The notes below the pieces were generated by a model, which was given only the letters and a program-made list of their open reading frames with translations, was not told where the DNA came from and searched no databases. From positions 1,199,001-1,263,000 of the forward strand of contig NZ_WTYU01000001.1 in the NCBI RefSeq assembly GCF_009827615.1: a stretch of DNA of 64,000 nt. The letters are read 5' to 3'. This DNA comes from Allopontixanthobacter confluentis. GTDB taxonomy: Bacteria > Pseudomonadota > Alphaproteobacteria > Sphingomonadales > Sphingomonadaceae. Below are positions 8,718-17,325 of the stretch, one piece after another; positions within the stretch are counted from its first letter, which is position 1, and every line of letters begins with the position of its first letter. A program made the position numbers and the translations under genes.

Positions 8718-10190
8718 TCAGGCCACTACTGCTGCGTTTTCGATCGCCTGCGCTACCTGCTGCAAGTCCGCTGAAATGGCGGCAAACTGCTCATCCGGTG
8801 AAAGCAAAGACCAGCGGCTGATCTGCCCCATCGATAGCCCTACCCGCAATGTTCCTGCCCATGCGCCATCGGTGGTCCGCACACTTTTAACCGGTTGGCC
8901 AAGGCGGACGCCTGAAAGCGCCAGTGTCCGGTGCAGGGTTTCAGCCTGTTCGAAAGTCCGCGCACAGGGCAGAGCGCTGACATCCAGCGTGGCCAGGGTC
9001 AGCATTTCAATGGGGTGTTCGCGCGCTTCGGATTCCTCCCCATCAGGATAGGGTTTGACCAGCGCAAAACCGAATGGCTGCAGCAGCGTGGTGGCAAGCG
9101 CGCGCTGGAAACTGGCGATAACTGCGTAAACCTGTGCCACAGGCAGACGCTGGAATTGCTCGAGCTCAAAGATTGACGCTTCCAGCCGCAAAGCCAGTCC
9201 CTGATTTTCGTCATCGCTCAATATGTCGGTACCGGCCCAGCCGGCGGGCCATTCGGCACGGCGAAAAATGGTGCTGAAACCTGCTGGCAATGGCGCAGCG
9301 TCATGCACCATCGCTTCAGGTAATATGGCAAAACCGCTGAACGGAGGGCCGCCCATGAATTTGGAGCCGGTCAGGAACACAATCGCTCCGCGTTCCAGAT
9401 ATTGGTGCACCGCTGCACTGGCGATACGGGCCTGGCAGGCATCGACCACCAGCGTGAACTGTCCCGGAAATTCAGCTTGCAGCCGGTCCAACTCTTCGCC
9501 CTGCGGCAGGATCAGCCCGGTTTTGGAACCATGCACCACATGGACCAGCGCATGTTTGCCCATGGCCCGGGCCCGATTGAGTTCGCTGATGACAGCTTCC
9601 AGGATCTCGCTGCTTTCGCGCGCAATTCCTTCTTCGCAGCGCACGGCAATATCGGTCAGGCTGACATTTTCCAGCCCTTCGACGGAGTGTTTCGGCTCTG
9701 TCGCAGTTCCCAAGGCGGTTTCGCTGGCGAAATAATCACCATTGGCGGAATGGACACAGCCGCGCCCCACTTCATCTGCGCCCAGCAGGATATTGTGGAT
9801 GCCCCCGGCGCAGCGGCCCGTTACTGCCGCAAGCGCGACATATTCCAGATCTGTCCCGGACGGCGCGAAGACCACTTCTGCCCCGTCACCTATGGCATAG
9901 GCGCTGCAAATCCGCCGCCGCAGCGTGGCAAGGCGCTGGCTGTAAGCACCCATGCCGTTTTCTACGATGCCGACCACATGATCGAATGCGCCTTTCGACA
10001 GATCGTTTGCGGTGGATGAAGCAAAGGCCAGAGCGGTGCGCGGATAGGGCGCAGACATATAGCGATTAAGGCCCGTTTGCGGATCGAGAGTGATGCGCGC
10101 ATCGCCCCCGCTGGACAAAAGAGCGATGGCCTGCCGGCCTGCATCGGACAATTTTACATCCGGAGCAAAGTCCGGAAAATCGGTTGCCAT
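8718..10190 (-). CDS. Aminotransferase class V-fold PLP enzyme of unknown function
   Basis: A 490-aa fold-type I PLP enzyme. The likely Schiff-base lysine is Lys277 in FLTGSKFMGGPPFSG, and the Asp that contacts the pyridine nitrogen is Asp250 in VVDACQAR. The PSGTDLEY loop (110-117) resembles the phosphate-binding turn. The order of motifs fits the class V aminotransferase/cysteine desulfurase group, but there is no desulfurase-like catalytic Cys loop that I recognise. The start is ATG 10190, with GGGAAG about 9 nt upstream; a 66-codon upstream extension would run through the divergent promoter. It faces an ATP-grasp gene across 82 bp, suggesting a shared pathway. I do not know its substrate. 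Confidence 0.75.
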   Translation of the reverse strand: MATDFPDFAPDVKLSDAGRQAIALLSSGGDARITLDPQTGLNRYMSAPYPRTALAFASSTANDLSKGAFDHVVGIVENGMGAYSQRLATLRRRICSAYAIGDGAEVVFAPSGTDLEYVALAAVTGRCAGGIHNILLGADEVGRGCVHSANGDYFASETALGTATEPKHSVEGLENVSLTDIAVRCEEGIARESSEILEAVISELNRARAMGKHALVHVVHGSKTGLILPQGEELDRLQAEFPGQFTLVVDACQARIASAAVHQYLERGAIVFLTGSKFMGGPPFSGFAILPEAMVHDAAPLPAGFSTIFRRAEWPAGWAGTDILSDDENQGLALRLEASIFELEQFQRLPVAQVYAVIASFQRALATTLLQPFGFALVKPYPDGEESEAREHPIEMLTLATLDVSALPCARTFEQAETLHRTLALSGVRLGQPVKSVRTTDGAWAGTLRVGLSMGQISRWSLLSPDEQFAAISADLQQVAQAIENAAVVA

Positions 10191-10272
10191 GTGGGCGTCT
10201 TCCCAGAATTCTGCTTGGAACCGCCCGTTAGCAGACCTAAAGGGCGGTTTAAAGCAATTGAAGGTGCCTATT
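10191..10272. promoter_or_regulatory. Divergent promoter region of the PLP enzyme/ATP-grasp pair
   Basis: Eighty-two bases lie between the two proposed start codons (140 if the ATP-grasp gene starts at 10330). Each arm has a purine-rich ribosome binding site: GGGAAG for the minus gene and AAGGTG (10262-10267) for the plus gene. I cannot assign -35/-10 boxes with confidence. An inverted repeat CCGCCC (10222-10227) / GGGCGG (10242-10247) lies in the middle and is a possible operator. Confidence 0.45.
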
Positions 10273-11277
10273 TTGGCTTTAGAAATCACCCCGCTCACGA
10301 TTGACCAGGCAACCAAGGATCGCCTGCGTATCATGTTCATTGCCAAGCATGCGCTGGGCGACGGCACACCGCACCCCGAAGATGGCAACCATGCCGTCTA
10401 TCATCATGAAGTGCGCGGCATTCTGGAAGATCTGGGCCTCAACCTGACACTGGCCGATCGGTTCGAAGTGCTGTTCGAAAAGCCTGAGGTGGATTTTGTC
10501 TTTCCGCTGCTGAACCGGGCAGGTTTTTTCAATTCCGAAATGCTCGGCCCCCTGTTGTGTACGCGTCTGGGGATCCCCTTTCTGGGTGCCAGCCCGATCC
10601 TGCGCGGATTATCGGATGATAAGCATCTGGCAAAACGGGCCGCGGTGGACGCAGGCGTGCCAACCGCGCCATGGGCAATCTATCGGCGCGGCGCGCCGGT
10701 GGACGCAGCAAAATGCCCCGCGGCTGAACGCTACGTAATCAAGCCCAACGCATCGTCAGCCAGTTGGGGCGTGCATGACGCCACTGACTGGACAGGGGTG
10801 CGCGCGGCAATCCAGGAAATTCATGACGACAAGCATGACGCCATCGTCGAACCATTCCTCGACGGCAGCGACGTGGAAGTTCCGGTCATTACCATTGGCG
10901 ATCCTGTCATTCTGCCAATGCTGATTTTCCGCCAGGCAGATCCTGCCCATTTGCGCACCTATTACGAGAAGCGCGATCTGGTGGACCGCAGCCAGAAATA
11001 CTCGCTCGACCCGTTTGAAAATCCTGAAATGTCGGCCAGGATCACGGAATATACGCAGAAATTATGGGGTGAATATCGCCCGTTCGATTATGGCCGGTTC
11101 GAATACAGAGTGAACGAGGAAACGGGCGAGGTCACCTTCCTCGAACTCAACCTCAACTGCAATCTGTGGTCGGAAAAAGTTTATGGCCGCGCTGCCAGGC
11201 TGGCTGGCCTGACCCAGTCGCAATTGATCGAGACCATTCTGGCGGAAAGCCTTCGCCGCCAAGGCTTGATGGACTGA
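10273..11277 (+). CDS. ATP-grasp ligase, D-Ala-D-Ala ligase-like
   Basis: ATP-grasp superfamily protein expected to make an amide or peptide bond through an acyl-phosphate. Features seen are the nucleotide lysine segment YVIKPNASSASWG, an acidic VEPFLDGSDVEVPVI strand, and the Mg-binding ExNxN motif in FLELNLNCNLW near the C-terminus. It resembles D-alanine-D-alanine ligase but lacks the usual gene neighbourhood (mur/fts genes), so cell-wall synthesis is not implied. I chose TTG at 10273, with AAGGTG 5 nt upstream (334 aa). ATG 10330 is the main alternative (315 aa) but its binding site is poorly placed. It is divergent from the PLP enzyme, which may supply or consume its amino substrate. Confidence 0.72.
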   Translation: MALEITPLTIDQATKDRLRIMFIAKHALGDGTPHPEDGNHAVYHHEVRGILEDLGLNLTLADRFEVLFEKPEVDFVFPLLNRAGFFNSEMLGPLLCTRLGIPFLGASPILRGLSDDKHLAKRAAVDAGVPTAPWAIYRRGAPVDAAKCPAAERYVIKPNASSASWGVHDATDWTGVRAAIQEIHDDKHDAIVEPFLDGSDVEVPVITIGDPVILPMLIFRQADPAHLRTYYEKRDLVDRSQKYSLDPFENPEMSARITEYTQKLWGEYRPFDYGRFEYRVNEETGEVTFLELNLNCNLWSEKVYGRAARLAGLTQSQLIETILAESLRRQGLMD

Positions 11278-11356
11278 AGCTCCGTCAGGCCAAGTGGGCG
11301 ACTTTTACGGGGACGACAGGGCAAAACCGCCGGAAACTGTCACATTGGTATAGGCG

Positions 11357-12088
11357 TCACGCTGGTACAGGTTTGCCTGCCCAGTCGAAAACATGGCCGC
11401 TGTCTGCCGGCAGAAGCGTGTCGATCACGCCCAGCAGGCTGCCGGCTGATTGATCGGGTGACAGTAACTGTCCTTCAGGCAGGCCGCCCTGAAACGGCTG
11501 TGACAATTGCGTATCCACAGTTCCGGGATGCAGCCCCACGATGATGGCCTGTTTATGGGTCCGCGCCATTTCAATGGAGAAATTGCGGATCAGCATGTTG
11601 AGCGCCGCTTTCGACGCACGGTAGGAATGCCATCCGCCAAGGCGGTTATCGCCGATTGACCCTATCCGTGCCGATAAAGCCGCAAACACACAGCGCCTTT
11701 CGCGGGGCATCAGCGGCAGCATATGTTTTGCCACCAGTGCTGGCCCGATCGTGTTGAGTTGAAATACCTGCCGCATCACTTCTGGGTTCAGATTGCGCAG
11801 CGACCGTTCCGGCCCGGCACCGTCCGCCAGCGTTAGAACACCAGTTGCCACCAGAATGATATCGGGCGGCGTATGTGCCATCTCTTTGGCAGCAGCCTCG
11901 ATGCTGGCTTCACTGCCAAGATCAAATGTAAATGGCCGGATGACATCGTCAGCGGCAGTATCGCCCGCACGTGATCCGGCGAAAATCTGCGTATATCCGC
12001 GTTCCTGCAACCGGCTGCACAAGGCCCTGCCGATACCTCCCGAAGCGCCGAACACAGCGGCGGTCTTGTCTTGGGGGGTATCATCCAT
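11357..12088 (-). CDS. Short-chain dehydrogenase/reductase (CsgA/C-factor-like)
   Basis: NAD(P)-dependent SDR of 243 aa. The cofactor loop is FGASGGIG (13-20). NTIGPALVAKHML supplies the active-site Asn region, the catalytic Ser is in FAALSARIGSIGD, and the Tyr-Lys pair is in SYRASKAALNML. The short form and sequence resemble cell-cell signalling C-factor SDRs, whose substrate is usually unassigned. It is a single gene, tail to tail with the ATP-grasp gene (79 bp, no clear terminator) and divergent from sdhB (163 bp). Confidence 0.85.
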   Translation of the reverse strand: MDDTPQDKTAAVFGASGGIGRALCSRLQERGYTQIFAGSRAGDTAADDVIRPFTFDLGSEASIEAAAKEMAHTPPDIILVATGVLTLADGAGPERSLRNLNPEVMRQVFQLNTIGPALVAKHMLPLMPRERRCVFAALSARIGSIGDNRLGGWHSYRASKAALNMLIRNFSIEMARTHKQAIIVGLHPGTVDTQLSQPFQGGLPEGQLLSPDQSAGSLLGVIDTLLPADSGHVFDWAGKPVPA

Positions 12089-12251
12089 AATTCTCTATCG
12101 CCCGCTGCCTGATTGCAGGCAAGAGCAACCATCTGCCCTTCTATCAGTCGCACCTAATTTGGCCTGTGGCCGTTCACTTCCTACGCCCCACCTTGCCCTT
12201 GCCGAGAATGACGCTAGATAGAACCCGCACGCAGTACAGAAAGCATTCCCA

Positions 12252-13034
12252 ATGGCCACTTTCACCCTCCCGAAGAACTCGAAGATCAACGGCAAGGGCC
12301 GTACTCACAGCGCCCAGGGCGCTGCCCGTGTGCAGAAATTCAAAATCTATCGCTATGATCCCGATACGGGTGAAAACCCGCGGTACGACACGTTCGAAAT
12401 CGATCTGGACGATTGCGGCCCGATGGTGCTGGATGCCCTTATCAAGATCAAGAACGAGATTGATCCGTCGCTGACCTTCCGCCGGTCGTGCCGCGAGGGT
12501 ATCTGCGGTTCCTGCTCGATGAATTTGAATGGCAAGAACGGCCTTGCCTGCACCACCGCCATGGACGATCTGAGCGGAGAAATCCGCATCACCCCGCTTC
12601 CGCATATGGAAGTGATCAAGGATCTGGTGCCCGATTTCACGCATTTCTACGCCCAATATGCGTCGATCCGCCCCTGGCTGCAGACGGTCAGCACCACGCC
12701 TTCGGGCAAGGAAAGACTGCAAACGCCGGCACAGCGGGAAAAGCTGGACGGGCTTTACGAATGCATCCTGTGTGCCTGCTGTTCCACCGCCTGCCCCAGT
12801 TACTGGTGGAATTCGGACAAGTTCCTTGGCCCCGCCATCCTGCTGCAGGCCTATCGCTGGCTGGCCGACAGCCGCGATGAAATGACGGGCGAGCGGCTGG
12901 ATGATCTGGAAGATCCGTTCAAGCTCTATCGCTGCCACACCATCATGAACTGCGCCAATGTCTGCCCCAAGGGGCTTTCCCCGGCCAAGGCGATTGCCGA
13001 AACCAAGAAGATGATGGCCGAACGGCAAATCTGA
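12252..13034 (+). CDS. sdhB: Succinate dehydrogenase iron-sulfur subunit
   Basis: Electron-transfer subunit of complex II/TCA succinate dehydrogenase at the inner membrane. The N-terminal [2Fe-2S] domain has Cys80, Cys85, Cys88 and Cys100 in the CREGICGSC context. The C-terminal domain has [12 protein letters not shown] (Cys171, 174, 177, 181) and CANVCPKG for the [4Fe-4S] and [3Fe-4S] clusters. It has the normal length of 260 aa. The usual sdhC/D/A genes are not upstream; an SDR is there, divergently. So sdhB stands apart here and leads a run with the thioesterase (3-nt gap) and zapE. Confidence 0.96.
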   Translation: MATFTLPKNSKINGKGRTHSAQGAARVQKFKIYRYDPDTGENPRYDTFEIDLDDCGPMVLDALIKIKNEIDPSLTFRRSCREGICGSCSMNLNGKNGLACTTAMDDLSGEIRITPLPHMEVIKDLVPDFTHFYAQYASIRPWLQTVSTTPSGKERLQTPAQREKLDGLYECILCACCSTACPSYWWNSDKFLGPAILLQAYRWLADSRDEMTGERLDDLEDPFKLYRCHTIMNCANVCPKGLSPAKAIAETKKMMAERQI

Positions 13035-13037
13035 TCG

Positions 13038-13511
13038 GTGGCGCTGCATACTGACGGAGATTCGGGCTTCTTCGATTACCGCGAAGACCCCGCCAACCCG
13101 GGTTGGTACACCTGGGATCTGGTCGATAACACGCGCTTTAACGGCGCCGTGATGGGCCGTCTGCTAACCCGCAGGGAAGGCGATAAATGCCGCCTGCGGA
13201 TGATGCCGGAACGGCGCCACACCAATTTGCAGGAAATGATCCACGGGGCTGTAACCCTGTCGCTGATCGACATTTCCCTGTTTGCCGCCATGCGCACGCT
13301 GGGCAGCGGCGATGCGGGAATGGCGGTCACGCTGGAACTTTCCACCCAGTTCATTGGCGCCGGCAAGGTGGACAAGCCGCTGGATGCGGTGGTGGAACTG
13401 ATGCGCGAAACCGGCAGGATGATGTTCATGCGCGGTATGGTGGAACAGGAAGACCATCAGGTGGCATCATTTTCCGGCATCGTGCGCAAGTCCCCGAAAA
13501 GGTCGCTCTGA
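13038..13511 (+). CDS. PaaI-family hotdog thioesterase
   Basis: A 157-aa single hotdog domain, probably an acyl-CoA thioesterase. The RRHTNLQEMIHGAVTLSLID segment matches the helix region of PaaI-like proteins (HxNxxGxxHGG), with His and the acidic residue conserved but the Gly-Gly reduced. It begins with GTG 3 nt after the sdhB stop, so translational coupling is likely. No strong Shine-Dalgarno is seen. The substrate is unknown. zapE follows 4 nt later. Confidence 0.85.
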   Translation: MALHTDGDSGFFDYREDPANPGWYTWDLVDNTRFNGAVMGRLLTRREGDKCRLRMMPERRHTNLQEMIHGAVTLSLIDISLFAAMRTLGSGDAGMAVTLELSTQFIGAGKVDKPLDAVVELMRETGRMMFMRGMVEQEDHQVASFSGIVRKSPKRSL

Positions 13512-13515
13512 CGTC

Positions 13516-14631
13516 ATGACCGGCTTACTGGCGCGTTACCAGTCCCTTGTCGCGGCAGGCGAATTGCGCGCCGATGCGGAACAGGCCGAGGCCGCAGCCC
13601 GGCTGGACCGGTTGCAAAGGCAGCTGGAAGAAAAGCCCGAGGCGGGGTTTTTCGGCAAATTGCTGGGCCGCAAACCGGAACAGCCACAAGGCGTTTACAT
13701 GTGGGGCGGTGTCGGGCGCGGCAAGTCCATGCTGATGGATCTGTTTCACCAGACACTGGACATACCGGAAAAGCGCCGCGCGCATTTTCATGCCTTCATG
13801 CTGGAAGTCCACCGCCTGCTGCGCGAAGAACGCAAGAACGAAAGCGGCGACCCCATCGGCCCCGTTGCCGCCCGGCTGGCCCAGGGTTTGCGCTGCCTCG
13901 CCTTTGACGAGATGGTGGTCAACAACAGTGCTGATGCCATGATCATGAGTCGGCTGTTCCGCGCATTGATCGTGGATGAAGGCGTAACGATCGTGACAAC
14001 GTCCAATCGTCCACCGTCAGACCTGTATAAGGACGGCCTCAATCGCGAACATTTCCTGCCGTTCATCGAACTGATCGCACGGCGGCTGGACGTGTTGCCG
14101 CTGAACGGTCCGGTTGATTACCGGCTGGAACGGCTCGCGGGCCTTGCCACCTGGCATTCACCCCTGGGCGATGCGGCCACCGCGCAAGTGACAGAGGCAT
14201 TTTTCCGCCTCACCGATTATCCGCCGGAAGATAAAGCCAACGTGCCATCGGGCGAACTTGATCTGGGCGGCGGACGGACGCTGATGGTGCCAAAAAGCCT
14301 GAAGGGCGTGGCGGTGTTCAGTTTCAAGCGCCTGTGCGGTGAGCCTCGCGGGGCGACCGATTATCTCGCCATCGCGCAGACCTATCATACGGTGATCATC
14401 GTCGGCATTCCGGTGATGGGGGCCGAAGACCGCAACGAAGCCGCCCGCTTTGTCACCCTGATTGACGCGCTCTATGAACACCGGGTCAAATTGTTCGTCA
14501 CTGCCGCTGCGCCGCCGGAAAATCTATACCGCGCAGGCGACGGCAGTTTTGAATTTGAACGCACTGTCAGCCGCCTGATGGAAATGCAGAGCGCGCAATA
14601 TATGGCCACCGGCCACGGCACAGAGGGTTGA
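13516..14631 (+). CDS. zapE: Cell division protein ZapE / AFG1-family ATPase
   Basis: AFG1-like P-loop ATPase. In E. coli ZapE acts at the FtsZ ring under stress, and in mitochondria AFG1 supports respiratory-chain proteostasis. Walker A is GGVGRGKS (64-71) and Walker B is LAFDEM (Asp131-Glu132). A sensor-like TTSNRPPSDLY and a C-terminal FSFKRLCGEPRGATDY segment are typical. At 371 aa it has the family length. It sits in one transcription unit behind sdhB and a thioesterase, consistent with a respiratory link, though that is inference. An AGGGTT/AACCCT stem surrounds the stop codon but has no T-run. Confidence 0.92.
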   Translation: MTGLLARYQSLVAAGELRADAEQAEAAARLDRLQRQLEEKPEAGFFGKLLGRKPEQPQGVYMWGGVGRGKSMLMDLFHQTLDIPEKRRAHFHAFMLEVHRLLREERKNESGDPIGPVAARLAQGLRCLAFDEMVVNNSADAMIMSRLFRALIVDEGVTIVTTSNRPPSDLYKDGLNREHFLPFIELIARRLDVLPLNGPVDYRLERLAGLATWHSPLGDAATAQVTEAFFRLTDYPPEDKANVPSGELDLGGGRTLMVPKSLKGVAVFSFKRLCGEPRGATDYLAIAQTYHTVIIVGIPVMGAEDRNEAARFVTLIDALYEHRVKLFVTAAAPPENLYRAGDGSFEFERTVSRLMEMQSAQYMATGHGTEG

Positions 14632-14639
14632 AAACCCTG

Positions 14640-14662
14640 ACCTGCCTTCCGAAATAGCAGGT
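14640..14662 (+). repeat. Small inverted repeat between zapE and the pirin gene
   Basis: ACCTGC (14640-14645) and GCAGGT (14657-14662) flank an 11-nt spacer. No T-tract follows, so it is a weak terminator candidate at best. It may instead be an operator for the pirin gene, whose start is 37 nt downstream. Confidence 0.35.
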
Positions 14663-14699
14663 CTTCCGGCGCCAACACCCCGCCGATGTGGAACGTCTC

Positions 14700-15398
14700 A
14701 TGATTGATATTCGCCCGTTCGCCTCCCTTGGTGCCGCCGACCACGGCTGGCTCGATGCTCGCCATCACTTCAGCTTTGCCCAGTATCACGATCCGCAGCG
14801 GATGAGCTGGGGCCAGATCCGGGTGTGGAATGATGACACGATTGCGGCGCAAAGCGGTTTTCCGCCGCATTCCCATTCCGACATGGAAATTGTGACCTTT
14901 GTCCGCACTGGCGCGATTACGCACAAGGATTCGCTGGGTAACAGCGGCCGGACCGGCGCAGGAGATGTGCAGGTGATGAGCGCGGGCAGCGGCATCACCC
15001 ATGCCGAATTTAACGTGGAAGACGAAGCGACCACCCTGTTCCAGATCTGGATCATGCCCGACCAGCGCGGCGGCCAGCCTTCATGGGGTCAACGCGAATT
15101 TCCAACCGGCGCTCGTGCAGGTCAATGGGAAGTGGTGGCCAGCGGCACGGCAGAAACCGATGATGCGCTGTCCATCCGCGCAGATGCAAAGGTGCTGGCT
15201 GCGACACTTGGCGAGGGCCAGACCGCAACGTATGAGGCCGACCCTGCCCGCCATCAATATCTGGTCGCGCCAACTGGCCGGATCCGCGTGAACGGGCAGG
15301 AAGCCCAGCCGCGTGATGGCATTGCCATAACCGGCGAAGCGCAGATCGTGGTTGAGGCGCTGGACGATGCCGAACTGGTAATGGTGGATGCCCGCTAG
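14700..15398 (+). CDS. Pirin family protein (bicupin)
   Basis: A 232-aa bicupin related to pirin/YhhW. The metal-binding set His57, His59, His101 and Glu103 is intact (PPHSHSDMEIV and SGITHAEFN) and matches the spacing of human pirin. YhhW-type members can show quercetin 2,3-dioxygenase activity, but the natural role is unclear. I chose ATG 14700, with GGAAC 5 nt upstream, over a GTG 12 nt earlier, because MIDIRPF matches the usual N-terminus. It runs convergent to the amidotransferase gene with 19 bp between the stops. Confidence 0.9.
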   Translation: MIDIRPFASLGAADHGWLDARHHFSFAQYHDPQRMSWGQIRVWNDDTIAAQSGFPPHSHSDMEIVTFVRTGAITHKDSLGNSGRTGAGDVQVMSAGSGITHAEFNVEDEATTLFQIWIMPDQRGGQPSWGQREFPTGARAGQWEVVASGTAETDDALSIRADAKVLAATLGEGQTATYEADPARHQYLVAPTGRIRVNGQEAQPRDGIAITGEAQIVVEALDDAELVMVDAR

Positions 15399-15417
15399 CT
15401 ATTGGGCCCGCTGACTG

Positions 15418-17316
15418 TCAGCCGGTAATCTCCAGCCGTTCCACCGAACGGTCCAGCATCAGCAATTGCCACAGCAGCCGCGAATGATCGCTGCGGCCCG
15501 AAATATGCTCGTCCGCAAGGCTGGAAAGCCGTTTTGAATTGAACCAGCCGGTCCGCGCCAAAGCCGCACTGCGGCCAATGGCGCGGGCCTGTCCGGCCAG
15601 GGGTCCGCGCAGCCACTGGGCCAGCGGCGTAACGAAGCCCTGTTTCTGGCGATAGAGGATATTGTCCGGCAGATAACGCTGCATGGTGTGTTTCATCAGC
15701 CATTTGCCCTGCCGCCCGCGAATCCGCTGACGGTGAGGCAATTGGGCGGCAAATTCGATCAGCCGGTGGTCCAGCAGCGGCTCGCGCGCTTCCAGGCTGA
15801 CGGCCATGCTGGTGCGGTCAACCTTGGTCAGAATATCACCCGGCAGCCAGAATTTGAGATCGGCATATTGCGCGCGGTCCAGCCCTGACCGCGCTGGCGC
15901 ATCCCGCATCAATTGCACCAGCGGCTGTTCTGCCCGGTAATCCCCGCGCGTTTTCAGGAATGCATCGGAATAGAGCGCCTGCCGCAATTCCGGCGGCACC
16001 ACGGACAGGCCGCGGGCATACCCTTCTTCGCCGCTGCCAGCCATGGCGAGCAATGTGCTTTTGGCGCGCAGCGGCCTTGGCGCCCAATCAGCTTTGGGCC
16101 ATGCCTGGCCCAGCGCGCCAAACACGGGTTGGCGCAGGGCTGCGGGCAGAATCGAGCGGGCCTGCTCTTCGCGCGCGTGAAATATCTGCCGCCGGTAGCC
16201 AGCAAATGCCTCATCAGCCCCGTCGCCGGACAGGGCGACAGTCACATGCTCCCGTGCAAGTTCGCAAACCCGCAGCATGGGCAGGGCTGACGCATCAGCG
16301 AAGGGTTCGTCGAATATGCCGGCAATCCGGTCAATCGCGGCAAAATCATCCGGATCGACCATGCGGCTATGGTGCTGCGTGCCGAAAAGCTGCGCAATCT
16401 GCTGCGCATAGGCTGTTTCATCCAGCGCTTCGACGTCAAACCCGATGGAACAGGTCTGCACCTGTTCACCGCTTGCCTCAGTCATCAGGGCAACCACGCT
16501 GGAGGAATCGACCCCGCCAGAAAGGAACGCGCCTAAAGGCACATCTGCCACCATGCGCGACGCTACGCCGGAACGCAGGTGGTACAGCAATTCGGCAGAC
16601 AGGTCCATGGTGGACCCCTTGCGCCGGTCGGCAAAACTGACATCCCACCATTGGACGCTGGCAGTGGGCTGCGCGCCCTGTTTCAACACGCGGAAATGGC
16701 CCGCCGGCAATTTCTGGACACTTTTGAGAAAGCTGCGATGATCCGGCACATACCCCCATGCCAGGTAATCTTCCACGGCCAGCGGGTCTGCCTCGCGGCG
16801 CAATAGCGGATGCGCCAGAAGGCCCTTCAGTTCGGACGCAAAGGCAATGCTGCCATCGCTCAAAGGGGCCATAAAAAGCGGTTTTACGCCCAGCCGGTCA
16901 CGGGCAAGAAACAATTCGCGCCGCGCCAGATCATACACGGCAAAGGCAAACATGCCCTGCAGGCGCGCAAGGCAGTCTGTCCCCCATTGCTGGTATGCTG
17001 CCAGGATAACTTCGGTATCGCCATCTGTCCGGAATTGTGCGCCCAGAGCCTGAAGCTCGGCGCGCAGTTCGCGGAAATTGTAAATTTCACCGTTGAAGAC
17101 AATCACCGCCCGGCCATCGGCAGAATGCATGGGCTGCGGCGATCCTGCCAGATCGATGATCGACAGGCGGCGATGGCCAAGGCCGACACCCGGCGCTGTC
17201 CATACGCCCGCGCCATCTGGGCCGCGGTGCGCCAGCGCGTCGCACATCCGTTCAACCCGGCGCGGGTCAACCGGCTTGGGTGTCTCGCAATGAAAAATTC
17301 CGGCAATTGCGCACAT
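15418..17316 (-). CDS. Exosortase A system-associated amidotransferase (asparagine synthetase-like)
   Basis: A glutamine-dependent AsnB-like enzyme of the type found in XrtA exopolysaccharide loci (amidotransferase 1 family). Cys2 is the N-terminal glutaminase nucleophile, with RGPDG, NGEIYN and GDTEV downstream. The synthetase domain has the PPi loop SGGVDSS (266-272) and SGDGADE. At 632 aa it is full length. It is the last gene of the ten-gene operon, 9 nt after xrtA. In such loci it probably amidates a sugar acid or other precursor rather than free aspartate; that is inference from context. Confidence 0.9.
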   Translation of the reverse strand: MCAIAGIFHCETPKPVDPRRVERMCDALAHRGPDGAGVWTAPGVGLGHRRLSIIDLAGSPQPMHSADGRAVIVFNGEIYNFRELRAELQALGAQFRTDGDTEVILAAYQQWGTDCLARLQGMFAFAVYDLARRELFLARDRLGVKPLFMAPLSDGSIAFASELKGLLAHPLLRREADPLAVEDYLAWGYVPDHRSFLKSVQKLPAGHFRVLKQGAQPTASVQWWDVSFADRRKGSTMDLSAELLYHLRSGVASRMVADVPLGAFLSGGVDSSSVVALMTEASGEQVQTCSIGFDVEALDETAYAQQIAQLFGTQHHSRMVDPDDFAAIDRIAGIFDEPFADASALPMLRVCELAREHVTVALSGDGADEAFAGYRRQIFHAREEQARSILPAALRQPVFGALGQAWPKADWAPRPLRAKSTLLAMAGSGEEGYARGLSVVPPELRQALYSDAFLKTRGDYRAEQPLVQLMRDAPARSGLDRAQYADLKFWLPGDILTKVDRTSMAVSLEAREPLLDHRLIEFAAQLPHRQRIRGRQGKWLMKHTMQRYLPDNILYRQKQGFVTPLAQWLRGPLAGQARAIGRSAALARTGWFNSKRLSSLADEHISGRSDHSRLLWQLLMLDRSVERLEITG

Positions 17317-17325
17317 ATCGCCGCC

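Noticed and set aside
15410-15422. GCTGAC-T-GTCAGC palindrome between pirin and amidotransferase genes as a bidirectional terminator
   Set aside because: It is very short, has no flanking T-tracts and overlaps a stop codon; probably chance.
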